From Phoronis australis (lineage: Eukaryota; Phoronida; Phoronidae), in NCBI GenBank assembly GCA_002633005.1, contig NMRA01000297.1, positions 211,337 through 275,336 on the forward strand: a stretch of 64,000 bases of DNA, written 5' to 3'. Below the pieces are notes generated by a model. It made no database searches and had not been told where the DNA came from. It saw only the letters and a program-made list of their open reading frames with translations. A program made the translations under genes and the position numbers. Within the stretch, counting starts at the first letter, position 1. The number at the start of each line of letters is the position of its first letter. Positions 13,701 through 22,689 of this stretch are shown here, in pieces.

Positions 13701-13952
13701 CCAAGGCACCTACATTAGAGCGCCATGTTGAACGCCAGTGACTCTCTCTTTAAAATGTGCTTAACGTCTTACCTGCAGTGCCAAACTTATAGTTTCTCCC
13801 ACGACAGGGAGTCCTAGCGTACCCGGTGGTAGCGGCAGCTTGCTTTCAGTATCTCGCGTGCTCAGTATGTAATGCTGCCACAGTTTCACCGCCAAGTAGC
13901 ACAGAAGTGTCGGCACAAATATTGCCAAGAAGCCGCCAACGGTTGCCTCCAT
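1376..13952 (-). CDS. CYP26: CYP26-family cytochrome P450 (whole gene, five exons)
   Basis: Five minus-strand exons (13773-13952, 8978-9176, 5276-5574, 2386-2802, 1376-1732) join with GT/AG borders and matching phases (0, 1, 0, 0) to give 1452 nt, 483 residues plus stop. CYP26 family members are near 500 residues, so the gene looks complete. CYP26 enzymes are ER-anchored monooxygenases that 4-hydroxylate and clear all-trans retinoic acid. Visible marks are an N-terminal hydrophobic anchor (about residues 8-25), a proline-rich hinge LPLPPGTLGLP (39-49), KSHILGRPTIRV and RKILLGED typical of CYP26, the K-helix ExxR (E343, R346), FDPGRW (395-400), and the heme loop FGSGNRSCIG with ligand Cys422. 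The I-helix reads FAGHEKMSSA: the threonine of the usual AGxxT motif is Lys286. The A/B/C subtype cannot be assigned. Retinoid activity is inferred from the family, and the I-helix change makes it less certain. Confidence 0.93.
2386..2802 (-). CDS. CYP26: CYP26 exon 4: I-helix and K-helix
   Basis: Residues 227-365. It starts GMKARNVLLAKIEE, a strongly CYP26-like block, and contains the I-helix FAGHEKMSSA (281-290) and the K-helix KEVLR (342-346) followed by PPVGAGYR. It ends FELE before the donor gtaaat (phase 0). Codon 286 (minus strand, 2635-2633) is AAA (Lys) where the family has threonine, and codon 287 (2632-2630) is ATG (Met). Confidence 0.92.
2803..5275. other. CYP26 intron 3
   Basis: Noncoding, 2473 bases. 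It contains a diverged repeat at about 3850-4005 that is related in inverted orientation to 12183-12418. The open frames at 3892-4205 fall in that repeat and are not genes. Confidence 0.6.
3850..4005 (-). repeat. Dispersed repeat copy A (related to 12183-12418)
   Basis: The words acccagcctttgaatatgg and gggctcgaatt, followed later by a cggaccttttgtttctctgagg block, match the reverse complement of 12183-12418 with many differences. Lengths differ (156 and 236 bases). No target duplication was found and the family is unknown. Confidence 0.5.
5276..5574 (-). CDS. CYP26: CYP26 exon 3: C to G helix region
   Basis: Residues 127-226. The acceptor ctgtttcag precedes GATHRWRRASVMKAFSPEAL, equivalent to the CYP26 block SHKQRKKVIMRAFS. 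The exon continues through KVLLGFDF and MFSLPFNIPGFGLNK and ends at the donor gtgagt in phase 0. The 299 nt close the phase-1 gap left by exon 2 exactly. Confidence 0.9.
5630..5715. repeat. Three-copy 28-bp tandem repeat
   Basis: Three near-identical units of gattaagactgggtagaaac followed by aaaataat, differing by about one or two bases each. They lie in CYP26 intron 2 just upstream of exon 3. Confidence 0.85.
7839..8646. mobile_element. Inverted-repeat element with 8-bp target duplication (hAT-like), in CYP26 intron 2
   Basis: The element spans 7847-8638 and is flanked on both sides by the identical octamer CTTTTTAT (7839-7846 and 8639-8646). Its ends are inverted repeats of about 70 bp starting CACAGGCGCTTGGGTTTATC, with a few mismatches and a short indel. 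Eight-base duplications and CA...TG termini fit hAT-type elements. The interior is interrupted by the assembly gap, so whether it codes for a transposase is unknown; only about 790 bases are represented. No coding domain is visible in the sequenced part. Confidence 0.85.
8056..8306. other. Assembly gap (N run)
   Basis: 251 consecutive unknown bases inside the inverted-repeat element of CYP26 intron 2. Frames crossing the gap are not real genes. The true gap size is unknown. Confidence 0.99.
8978..9176 (-). CDS. CYP26: CYP26 exon 2: substrate-recognition and B-C region
   Basis: Residues 61-126 plus one base. It begins after the acceptor ttgccag with GYDFYRKRRRQFG and runs through SHILGRPTIRVNG and ILLGEDVLVTMNWP. 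These match the CYP26 pattern of a basic run followed by KTHLFGRP and RILLGEH. The donor gtaagg follows ...AQST, giving a phase 1 junction. The exon is 199 nt long. Confidence 0.9.
10870..11406. repeat. Three diverged ~150-bp tandem units ending in a (CGGA) tract
   Basis: Related blocks begin near 10877, 11033 and 11185, each with an A-rich run, then a variant of attgtcactaggaggtgcc, then a variant of gtcgaactcgtctg. The third unit is followed by repeated CGGACGGACGC words (11328-11372) and then by tccacatata-aatatgtggg, a short palindrome. The units are well diverged, so the array is old. I cannot place the family. Confidence 0.65.
12183..12418 (+). repeat. Dispersed repeat copy B (related to 3850-4005)
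   Basis: It begins with a run of G and C and ends aaaggctgggtgcgtgcatg. It matches copy A in the opposite orientation with gaps. No protein domain is visible in the frame that spans it. Confidence 0.5.
13773..13952 (-). CDS. CYP26: CYP26 exon 1: membrane anchor and proline hinge
   Basis: Residues 1-60. The start at 13952 (MEATVGG) gives an N-terminus of the same length and shape as vertebrate CYP26A1. An in-frame upstream extension to 14075 would add about 41 residues the family lacks. The exon ends ...LALQ followed by the donor gtaaga (phase 0), right after the ETLQ/VLQ-like block where I recall the vertebrate gene also being split. Confidence 0.9.
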
Positions 13953-14107
13953 GCTTGGCAAGTAATCTCTGCAAAGACGAGAATGTAACACTTGTAGAAA
14001 AAATGCAGTTGAACTTAAGACTAGGACGATGCAAGCATGTGCATGCGAGCGAGTCCGAATTGGTGCGTTTATCAAAGTTGATTGTTTACTGTGTGCCCTA
14101 GTCAGCG

Positions 14108-14117
14108 TCTTTATATA
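14108..14117 (-). promoter_or_regulatory. CYP26: TATA box of CYP26
   Basis: TATATAAAGA on the minus strand, about 156 bases upstream of the CYP26 start codon. A start of transcription near 14080 would give a 5' UTR of roughly 130 bases. Inferred from sequence and position. Confidence 0.6.
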
Positions 14118-14149
14118 GAGTCAACGATCTGATTGGCTGCACTTTTACC

Positions 14150-14169
14150 CTCAACAGAGTTGTTGAGGA
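14150..14169. repeat. Hairpin near the CYP26 promoter
   Basis: CCTCAACAGAGTTGTTGAGG: an 8-bp perfect stem with a 4-base loop, about 35 bases upstream of the TATA box. The function is unknown and it may be coincidental. Confidence 0.5.
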
Positions 14170-14240
14170 AAAATGGAAACCACTTGCGTTTCTAAAAATA
14201 GCCTAGACACTTGACCACAATTCATTTTACATGTTTCGCC

Positions 14241-14257
14241 CGGTCAATGGACGGTCA
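14241..14257 (+). promoter_or_regulatory. DR5-like candidate retinoic acid response element
   Basis: CGGTCA-ATGGA-CGGTCA: two identical hexamers in direct orientation separated by exactly five bases, about 125 bases upstream of the CYP26 TATA box. RAR/RXR sites are typically DR5 of RGKTCA. These half-sites differ from that only at the first base. Vertebrate CYP26A1 has DR5 elements close to its start site, so the spacing and location fit feedback induction by retinoic acid. Not experimentally known here. Confidence 0.5.
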
Positions 14258-14759
14258 GAAACACTTGGCTTTTAAATTACCATGTACGCCGGTTATTTTT
14301 CTATTTACTAAGAAATTTATAATAGCGTTTTTGTCTTCAACGGATTCCGTTAAAAACATTGCACTCATGTCTGACAGTTTTCAATCTGAGGACAGCCCAA
14401 AACGGAGCATATAACCAAAATCAACTGCCAGAGTACCGAGAGACACTTCAACGTAAACGCAAGAAGTACGCGACGGAAACCAGTGTGATCACGTGCTTTT
14501 CTTGCAATACATGACGATATCTCACAGTCTTTTTATTCAGATGATACTATATTTGGTTTGGAACGGTGAAGGACTGTCTATAGTATTACAACATAACGAA
14601 ACACGGTTAATTGGTAGATACAAATTGCCTTTAATGCTCGTGAAAAATAAAAGAAAATTTGGCCTAATGTTGCATGCATCTGTTATGTATATCGATCATC
14701 GGTCCAAAAATGAAGATTGATGGCATGTCCTAGTCTTCGGTTGGCATTCTTGTTAATCT

Positions 14760-15115
14760 TGGTAAACCATAGGCGGATTTAGGGGGGCAGGGGTCCCCCC
14801 CCCCTTGGCTGCAGGAAGCAACATGAAACAAGAGCAGCGTGAACCGTGAGGAAATATTGAGTTCAGTAACCCAGGACCGGTAGCGGACCGGGAGGGGAGG
14901 GGAGGCTCGGACGGAACCGTGCCCCAGTTTTTTTATTTTTTTTTGTTTTTAGTCCACCGATAGTTTTCCTGAACAAAAGGTCCAAATCCCCCTTTCCTGC
15001 TCCCACAACTTTCGGCAACCCTGTACACAAGCATGTACAACTGCGCTTTGCCCAACATGTTGGCCTTTTGTTGAGCCCCCCATTATGGTATCCTAGGTCC
15101 GCCATTGTGGTAAAC
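14760..15115. mobile_element. Miniature inverted-repeat element with 8-bp target duplication
   Basis: The element is 14768-15107 (340 bp). It starts CATAGGCGGATTTAGG and ends CCTAGGTCCGCCATTG, which are inverted repeats of each other with three mismatches. The octamer TGGTAAAC occurs directly on both sides (14760-14767 and 15108-15115). G or C runs sit just inside both ends. No coding capacity. The duplication length points to a nonautonomous hAT-like element. Relatives occur at 36730, 63546 and 63842. Confidence 0.85.
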
Positions 15116-15507
15116 GGACTAGGATTTCGGCACAAACACTATAATACTTATTGTGCAAAGCTGTAGTTTATCCTCCAGCTGCTGGAACGACCCATGAGTA
15201 GCGCACGACCTGTTTCTGGCGTGGTCGCCGCGCCACCACGTGAATGAACTTCTGAAAGTACTCTTTGTTACAAACTTGCTCGCTGCAACAATAAACTAAA
15301 ACTATGCACTCCACTCTCACTTCATGTTCCTTTACTCACTCAAGATAACCAGAAGTCAAGTGAAACAAGACCACAATTCACCGTAGTTTTGGCAATTTCC
15401 AGGACCATTTTTCACGGAAGACCTAGTCACGCATCCAACCTCTATTCGCATTTGCGTCTGGTGTACATGTACAACTCTGACATATATCAAGAATGAGGTC
15501 AACAGGT

Positions 15508-15620
15508 GTATTTGAATTAGCTGAACAAAAAGAACATGCCTGTGCAACCTTCAATGCAGTAACTTGAGTCATAATGCAGATGATAAACGCAGGTTGCGAT
15601 CACAATGCCTACTTCTCACG
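15508..15620. repeat. Dispersed repeat, related to 63265-63380
   Basis: Shared words include cagtaacttgagtcataatgc, with one or two changes, and caggttgcgatcac. About 110 bases align in direct orientation with the copy near 63.3 kb. Each copy lies a few hundred bases from a member of the CATAGGCGGATTTAGG family. No coding content. Confidence 0.7.
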
Positions 15621-15684
15621 TTGTGCTTCTAACATGGTATCTCCTACATGTATTGGTGATCCGAAATGGAAAGAAAGCGTGTAA

Positions 15685-15968
15685 TTACCCTTACAAAAAT
15701 GAACTTAAATTTTTAAATGAAAACTTAAAAATTTTTGGCAAAAAACTTAAGTTTTTCCTCTAAAACTTAAGTTGATTTCCAAAAACTTAAGTTTTTAGAA
15801 CTTAAGTGTTTGAAAAACTTAAATTTTTGAAAACTTAAGTTATGAAAACTTAAGTTCGTTCCAAAATCTTGTTCCTGCCAAAAATCTAAGTTTTCGTGAA
15901 TGACATCTTAAGTTTTTCAGGCCAAAAACTTTTTTTGATGAACACTTAAGTTATTTTTGTAAGGGTAA
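15685..15968. mobile_element. Foldback miniature element filled with AACTTAAG palindromes
   Basis: The ends are TTACCCTTACAAAAAT and its exact reverse complement ATTTTTGTAAGGGTAA. Excluding a possible TA duplication, the element runs CCCTTAC...GTAAGGG. The interior is a series of about a dozen AACTTAAGTT-like palindromes spaced 10-25 bases apart, so either strand can fold in many registers. No coding capacity. A TA target site would suggest a Tc1/mariner-type relative, but this is inference. Confidence 0.75.
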
Positions 15969-16408
15969 AGAGTTGCCACCACGCATTTTCTTAGTTTTAG
16001 AGGTTTCAGTTGGCTGAGATGAAATGAATATCATAAAGTCTAACTAAATAGGCACTTTTCATGCCACATAGTTGCGATTTATTTACTTTTGAAGAAGAAT
16101 TAGTTATTTCCAAGTTTCCCGCCAAATGATGTAATAGGTGGAAGACGTTCGGTCACTTGATAATCAATTGCAATGGCGGAATGCAGCAGATCAGAAGATG
16201 GTGACGATTTTGAGCGGCAACTGCATAACTATTATTTAAAATTGACACTTAATAACCACTGACAAAGGTCACACACAGTAAACTTGGGTGACTCGTATTT
16301 AATATTGCCATGATATAATGAGCACGGTGCGGTCTAAACACAATACACAAGCCTACGCGTCGCAGCACTCGCTCACTTGTTGTTTATTCATAAAATTTGG
16401 TAATACAG

Positions 16409-16636
16409 TTACAAGACGGCGAGTCCTTCATCGTAACGCCGCTTTTGTGTTTGGTCAAAACGTGGCTCATTGAATTGTGGCGAATCGCAATTTTCCATAC
16501 TGACATTCCACACTCTCGTACGACGCACAAACCGATGCCACTTCTGTGCAACTTTCACTTCTCTAGAAACTTTGAGCACAGTGACAGTCTCGGTCAAGTT
16601 GCTGTTACTACAGCCTCCACAAACGCCCGTCTTCAT
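16409..16636 (-). pseudogene. THAP-domain fragment or orphan first exon
   Basis: The minus-strand frame starting MKTGVCGGCSNSN continues with QKWHRFVRRTR and ends PRFDQTQKRRYDEGLAVL. THAP zinc fingers have an N-terminal CxxC, a central tryptophan and a C-x2-H-F, often followed by a FDQTQK-like stretch, so the match is strong. The expected CSxHF is replaced by NCDSPQF and the zinc-binding histidine seems lost. The frame stops just after AVL; a GTAACT there could be a splice donor. THAP domains bind DNA in transcription factors and P-element-type transposases. I could not find a second exon, so a decayed copy is the safer reading. Confidence 0.65.
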
Positions 16637-17039
16637 GTATAAAAAGGCTGCACTCCGCAGACCTTCCCCACAACTCCTCAATATCGCGCTGGTAAAAACA
16701 ACAATGACGAAGACGGTCTTCCACCCATTACGTACAACTCCGATTAACAGAAAAATATATATTTCTAAAAATATGGCTTGTTTTTTTAGCAACAGGTATA
16801 CTAAAAGCTATAAAGTCCCTTAAAATGTATTAATAAAATTCTTTTGGAGACCCAAGGTGGTGGTGGGAACTCTTTAAAAACACCGAGCAGCAATTGAAAA
16901 AAATATTTGTCTCATAAAAATACAGAAGATGAGGGCACCAAGAGACAGTGTAAAATGTAGAAATAGGCGTATAAATCAGGTTGTAGCTTAGTACAGGCAT
17001 CATTTTCGAAAAAAAAAACATGGGCATGAGTGAATCGAC

Positions 17040-17215
17040 CCAGACGGACTATGGGCCAATGTGTAGGACCTATGGGCCGTACTAGTTTTTTGTCTTTTTC
17101 ATTTACAATTTTATTGGACCCTTTGGATCGAGTTAAGCAATCTCAGTGCGATAGTATGTCAATGAAACTACTAGTTCTGCGCCAATGACGTTGGGCGCGC
17201 TCCTAAAACTATCCT
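17040..17215 (+). repeat. Dispersed repeat copy 1 (others near 44990 and 59355)
   Basis: It contains gagttaagcaatctcagtgcg, then gcgccaatgacgttgggcg and cgctcctaaaactatcc. The same order of words is found at 44985-45085 in direct orientation and at 59355-59515 reversed. Copies are diverged and noncoding. Confidence 0.65.
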
Positions 17216-17656
17216 GCTAGTATCATTTAATTTTCCTAGGCGTTTCTGATTGGCTGGTTGAAAGCTCAACAACTGGCGTTTTACGTAATTAAACTGTCAT
17301 GACTTATGGGGGAACTGTAAATGTGGATATAGCTTGTGTTCTCCTGTACAGACAAATCGATGCTTAAGTCATGTCAAGACATTTGAATAGAAAAGCTGTG
17401 GCTGTGCCTTTTCGGAGTGCATTTTTCTGCTGTCGCTTACTTTTTGTTCACGTTGGTGTCCTGTGTTCACACAGTATAAGTAACACACCGGTGAAATCGG
17501 CCACATGTGTGTGCATTGTATGTGCTTCAAGTACACGGCTATTAAACATGAGGCCTACTGCAGAAACGAAAAATTTGCTTTCTCGTCACTTGCCTTCATG
17601 ACAAGGCTAAAAATCGTTCATAGTCCGCCATTTTCTTTCTTTGGTGTAAAGCTAAC
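17216..17656. repeat. Diverged tandem duplication, unit 1
   Basis: It begins tatcatttaattttcctagg and includes cgtttctgattggctgg, gcctactgcagaaacga, ctaaaaatcgttcat and gtccgccattttct. These landmarks recur in the same order at 17720-18180. The open frame at 17371-17601 runs through the unit but is not conserved in the second copy, so I do not call a gene. Confidence 0.8.
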
Positions 17657-17719
17657 CAATGACTACTGAGGTTACATCCTCGCTGGTTCCCTGCGTGCCG
17701 CTAAGTGGTAGTCAACCCG

Positions 17720-18180
17720 CAGGTATCACTTAATTTTCCTCGGGAATTTTTTTACATTGGCGTTTCTGATTGGCTGGCCGAATTCTCAACAGCTAGGCGG
17801 CGCTTTACGCAAACAAACTGGCATGATAAAGGTAGTGTAAATGTGGTGTGTTGTACAGACAAATCGGTGCTTCATGTTCAAGAAATGAGAATCCCAGAAA
17901 ATTGTGGTTGCTCATTTTCGGAGTGCATCTTTCTATTGTGGCTGACTTTTGTTTAGGTTGCTGTCCTATGTATTTTCATACAGTGTGAATAACACTCTAG
18001 TAAATTCGGCCAGATGCCACCTTGTTTATTGTACATGTTTGTGCTTGAAGCACGCGGCCATTGGCCTACTGCAGAAACGAATTAGTTGCTGCTAAGCCAC
18101 TTGCATGGCAAGACTAAAAATCGTTCATCGTCCGCCATTTTCTCACTTTGTTGTAAAGCTAACCAATCATTGCCGAGATT
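17720..18180. repeat. Diverged tandem duplication, unit 2
   Basis: Second copy of the block at 17216-17656, with many substitutions and indels. Frames open in unit 1 are broken here, consistent with noncoding repeat DNA. Confidence 0.8.
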
Positions 18181-18189
18181 ACATCAAAG

Positions 18190-18360
18190 AATGTTAAGGC
18201 GCGTGCTACTGGGTGCTACCTGCGTGCTGGCTAACAAGCGGCACGCAGGGAACCAGCGAGATGTTACATCAACCAGTGATAAAACACGTGCTACTGAATG
18301 ATACCTGCGTGTTTTCTACCCCCTTAGCGGCCACGCAGGGAACCAGTGAGGAGTAGACAG
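18190..18360. repeat. Paired hairpins with CCTGCGTG...CACGCAGG stems
   Basis: Two tandem units of about 90 bases (starting near 18194 and 18283) each read cgtgctactg, tacctgcgtg, a spacer, cacgcagggaaccag. Each can form a CCTGCGTG/CACGCAGG stem. A sequence inverted relative to the right stem, cgctggttccctgcgtgccg, lies at 17683-17702 between the two duplicated units, so the array and the duplication probably share one element. Confidence 0.75.
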
Positions 18361-20800
18361 CAACTAAAAGCCGTACAAACCAGGGCAGACGCACATGTTA
18401 TGACCACACATGTAATTCTTGTGTGTCAGTGCACAATATTCTCATGTGATCACTGACTCGCGACAACGAAGGGGGGGGGGGCTAGTTGGTGTTAAGAATG
18501 AACAGCAGTGACGGCATGCCCTTATTGATGGATGAAAAACGTAGCACAGGGCAACATGTCTCTAGGACCGCGAAATGCGCAGCTCAAAACTCACGTCGTT
18601 TCACGGAAGACGATGGAGGGACCTTAACTACCTCCCCCCCTCCCGACAGAGGTTTTAATGTCAAGTCTAGTTCAATCGTTATCTGACGCTATTCAAATTC
18701 TGTGACCCGTGGTTTCGGCACAAGTAAGGCTGTGCGCATCCCATCGACAATGATGAACATGTTTGTGAAAACACTGTTGTTAAAAATAAGAACGACCGTT
18801 TTATTACAATCCAGTTCCTATCAATTCTTTATGACGCGTTAGAAAATGAACTCGTTAAAGTCGCACACAACGCTAATTACAGCTTCCCAAAACTCACCTT
18901 AAGCCGTTACACTAACTTAGATCTCTTGCCGCTATAAAATTGGTCACAACATGTTCCTCACCTAGATGGGGAATGATTTCTGGGCTGAGGAACATCTGAC
19001 ACTTGGGTATTGCTAGAGACCTTACATGTGACCAGGCGAGCTTTCGTCACCTACAGAAGAATGACGAACTAATCTGAGTCACGCTGCAGTCATATGTGGC
19101 CTCAGGCAACGATCTGATACGTATTGAGTTTGCAGTACGGTAGTATTTGGTGTTATCACACCAACCGTCGAACTATTGCCGGAAGATTTTTAAAAACACC
19201 GGCTGGATATCAGTTTTAAAAATTACCAGTCTGTGCAATTGATCAGATAAAAATCGCTAGGCACCGGTATGGACCTCAACCGGCAGGATCGCAGCCGAAC
19301 ATCGTTTTATAGGCGTACAAGGGTTGGAACTTAATTGGCAGGATCGCAGCCGAGCATCGTCCCATATGTGAAAGCGGAAGCAACAAGTTTAGACCAATGA
19401 AGTTTTTAACGACTCATAAATGTAGTAACATGGCGAAATCGTATACTTCAAACTAAAATAAATCAACCTAGCAAAGACCAATCTTCCTTCTGAAGCAACC
19501 AGTCAACTCCACTCAGTCGATGATTTTATCACGAGTAATCAACAACAACCTCCATATAAAACAACCACAACAACAACAAAAACAACAAAACAAAGGTTTC
19601 AACTCAGGCCAAAACATAAACCCAACCTATGGTTTTCAACAATGGCTATGCACCGGGTTTTAACGGTGCCAAACATGTAAATACGACCTTCTTGAGATCA
19701 ATACGAGAATACGTTCCTGAAAGTTGATGGACGTTATCATCCACCTATAGGCGAGGACCGTAACGATGTTCATCACGTTTTGAACAAAACCGTTTCAAGG
19801 TATTCATCAGGTAGATACAGTGTGTTTATAGTTGGATCATGTACTGCTCTCATTGTGGAATGTGTGATTACACGGACTAACAGTTTGACTTATTGATAAT
19901 GATAACAACCCCATTGTGCTGGTTTGCCTCATGACCTTTAAGGGCGCCAGTTTACTTTTTTAAACCCATAACATTGTCAAAAGGGCTCGTGTTGACTTCA
20001 ATCACTGGCAACATAATTTTACAGTTGATAAAGTGCGGTATTTTAGCACACTCTACAGTTAATCTGCCAGATGGATGTTCGTTTAAGGGTCAATGCGTGG
20101 TCATACGGTCATCACACTTGAATTCAAACCATAAACAAGGTTGACTGACAATTTGTGTAAAACTGTCTCACCGCGCTGTAATTTCAATTGAATTTTCCTA
20201 TGTTTATGCTAAGGTGGAACTGTACAGTTACAATGTAGCCGCGGTTAAAAAATAAAATTAAATTGTTGGGGTAGGCCAGGTTTAGCGGCAATTGAGAAGT
20301 ATTTATTAGGTTCAGTGAATCTAGGGCGCTTTCATTTGTGAACATGTGAATGAGAAATGTCCATTCGTTCGGCTGTAGGCACACTTTTCTTCAAAATGGC
20401 GTCTCCTTATAGCAATGTTGCAAATCCCTCAACATTAGGCAAATCTTACGTTAAAAGGATTTGCACACAAGTGGACGAGAAAGCGTGCTGAAAGTGTTGC
20501 CCGGACGAGATAATTGCGGTCGTAAACCAACACGCCTGTTTAGGTACGAGTTTCAACGTCAAAAAACGAACTATAAGTAAGGCACACGACCACCAAGGCT
20601 GATTTTAAATTTGAACAGTACATAGAAGCCATCTATGGATTTTGAAAGAGAAATTAGTCAATAGGTTTTCTTGAGCATCGCGGCTAAGACAGGAGCAATA
20701 ATTAGTGAATCGATAAGGACGAGTTAGTCACCAGTCTCATTACTGGCTTAGGCTCACTTATACGTTGGTGTAACAAAACCCAAAATGTTAGCGTGGTATT
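18361..20800. other. Intergenic, no gene recognised
   Basis: A G run ends near 18481. A partial duplication of ggcaggatcgcagccgaaca occurs at 19281 and 19338. A low-complexity (AAC)-rich tract lies at 19543-19597. The open frames at 18486-18686 and 20184-20384 show no domain. Confidence 0.5.
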
Positions 20801-20812
20801 TGTGTCATGAAC

Positions 20813-21170
20813 AATTCAGAATTGCAAATGGTTGCGAGATGGCAGCACTTTTCGGCCACGCTTGTGAAATATGTCACCACTTTGCTTTCAAAATCTAGTG
20901 TTGGCTCACATCGAGTAATGACAGGAAAGTACAGATTTGAGAGTAGAAATTGTCACTTTTTCGTTTTATGCCAGGTTTTTCTGGGCTTGGATTCTTCCCT
21001 GGTGGAAATGACAAATAGGCCTACGTACGAGACAGCTAGGATAACATTTCTGTGTGTTTTGAGAAGCGCTTTTTACGTAAAATGGCTCCCAACTTTTCAT
21101 CCTGCCATACAGTTTTCGAAAGAATGAAGGAAAAATTCGATTGAGAATTGTTCTGTCCCTGCTGACCTAC
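20813..21170 (+). repeat. Dispersed repeat copy (related to 62795-63120)
   Basis: Aligned landmarks in order are aatctagtgttggctcacatc, catacagttttcgaa and gagaattgttctgt, all matched with few changes near 62.86, 63.03 and 63.09 kb. The 106-residue frame over this copy is not conserved in the other copy. Confidence 0.65.
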
Positions 21171-22689
21171 CTTTCTTTTTTGTTGAACAAGGTGCTGCCA
21201 TGAAAATGACATTATTAAATCTCATTTTAGAAGATAACGATTTTCCTTGCAAGTGTTAATTGTGAGTTGTGACGCAAACTAAAGATCAAGAACTCTGACG
21301 ATGTTGTTATCAGCCAGAAATAACTTTCTAGTAGCAGTGTGGTCACTTATAGTAAAATGATAGTGATAGTAAAGGCATTCTCGGTGTTCGCTCTTAGTAA
21401 AGCGGCGAAATATCGACGATTTTGTCACGGTGAATGCACCAATGCCCAAATGCCAATTAATTAATGATAGCTCATCAGAAAGATTTATACTTTAATTTCT
21501 AATATGCAAATAAGTTTTGCGCTAATGTTAAGTTGTGTTTTGTCTCAAACCGATTTGAAGTTCGTATAAGTTTTATTATACTCTACTGTCTAGATCGTTG
21601 TTTTAAATGTTTTGCCCATTTGTCATAAAAAAGACAGAGACCTATCAAACCAATCACGTACAGTGACATTTAACTTACCTTAGAAATTCTTCCAAAGTGG
21701 CCGATGGTAGCATCTTGTTCGCACGATTCGTTATAAAGATGATCTCGACCAAGTGTTTCTATCAATAATGAACTTTATATGCACTGCGACTCTGGAAGCC
21801 CGACATTTATGTAACAAAGCCAACGGAGAAAGGCGCTGACCTTTTCAACTTTCGTACGACTACATTACGACGACAGTGACGCAATTTTTTTGGCGTGGAC
21901 GACTTCCATATTGCTCCAAAATTTCGCTCAGAGGGGCAGGGAACACTTGCCACAGGGGCCGGGGTCTGGAACATTTTGTGCATCACAACGAACATTGGTA
22001 CCCAAGTTCAGATTTTTTTGTTAACCCTACCATTGGAAATCAAAGTTTATAAATTCAGTTTGAAGAATAAAGCAGGAAAATCTTTGCTGACGTCCCTGGT
22101 CAATTGGTGCATTGCCCTCTAGCTCAATTTCTCGAAACAGGAATGTGAATCACTCGAGACTGGTCAGATTAGGTTTTCATTGAAAATAAACACATACGCA
22201 TATCAGGGGTTAAAGATCACCGGAACCTGCAAAATTACGTAATACGAAAAAACGTAAGAGTGGCTTACATGACAGACTTAAGCGGAAGCTGAGACATGTC
22301 ACATCAGCGTGTATCATAAATTCAGTCAAAGGATGTTCTTAATGAACGAGGATATATGAAACACGGATAAAAAGAGGAAATAGAGGGTAAAATTAACAAT
22401 TAGGTATCATCGAAAACACTCTGACAATCTCGATCTTCAAATAATTCAGTCCTAAACGTTATTGCCCTAGTTGTGTAGAGTTTGTGGCGGATCTACAATT
22501 CTGTGGCTTCAAACATGATCAGTTATACAAGAACCTCGCAACCAGGAACAGTTGCTTAACTTAGATTGTCAATTTTCTCTCTCGGTCGCCACCCTCCCGG
22601 TCACCACGCCCTCTATGCGCGAGGGACTTAAGCTGTACGTTAGGCACATGTGCGGGAAATTTGGAACTGGAAGGAAACTATCTGTTCTG

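Larger units (their letters stand above)
9177..13772. other. CYP26 intron 1
   Basis: Noncoding, 4596 bases. It holds the imperfect repeat block at 10870-11406 and repeat copy B at 12183-12418. An inverted repeat GGTCAC-ATCAC-GTGACC lies at 13256-13272. The open frames at 9392-9643, 10204-10835 and 12139-12432 show no domain I recognise. Confidence 0.6.

Noticed and set aside
13953-14075. In-frame upstream ATG extending CYP26 by 41 residues
   Set aside because: The extension is not like any CYP26 N-terminus, and the downstream ATG gives the expected anchor position.
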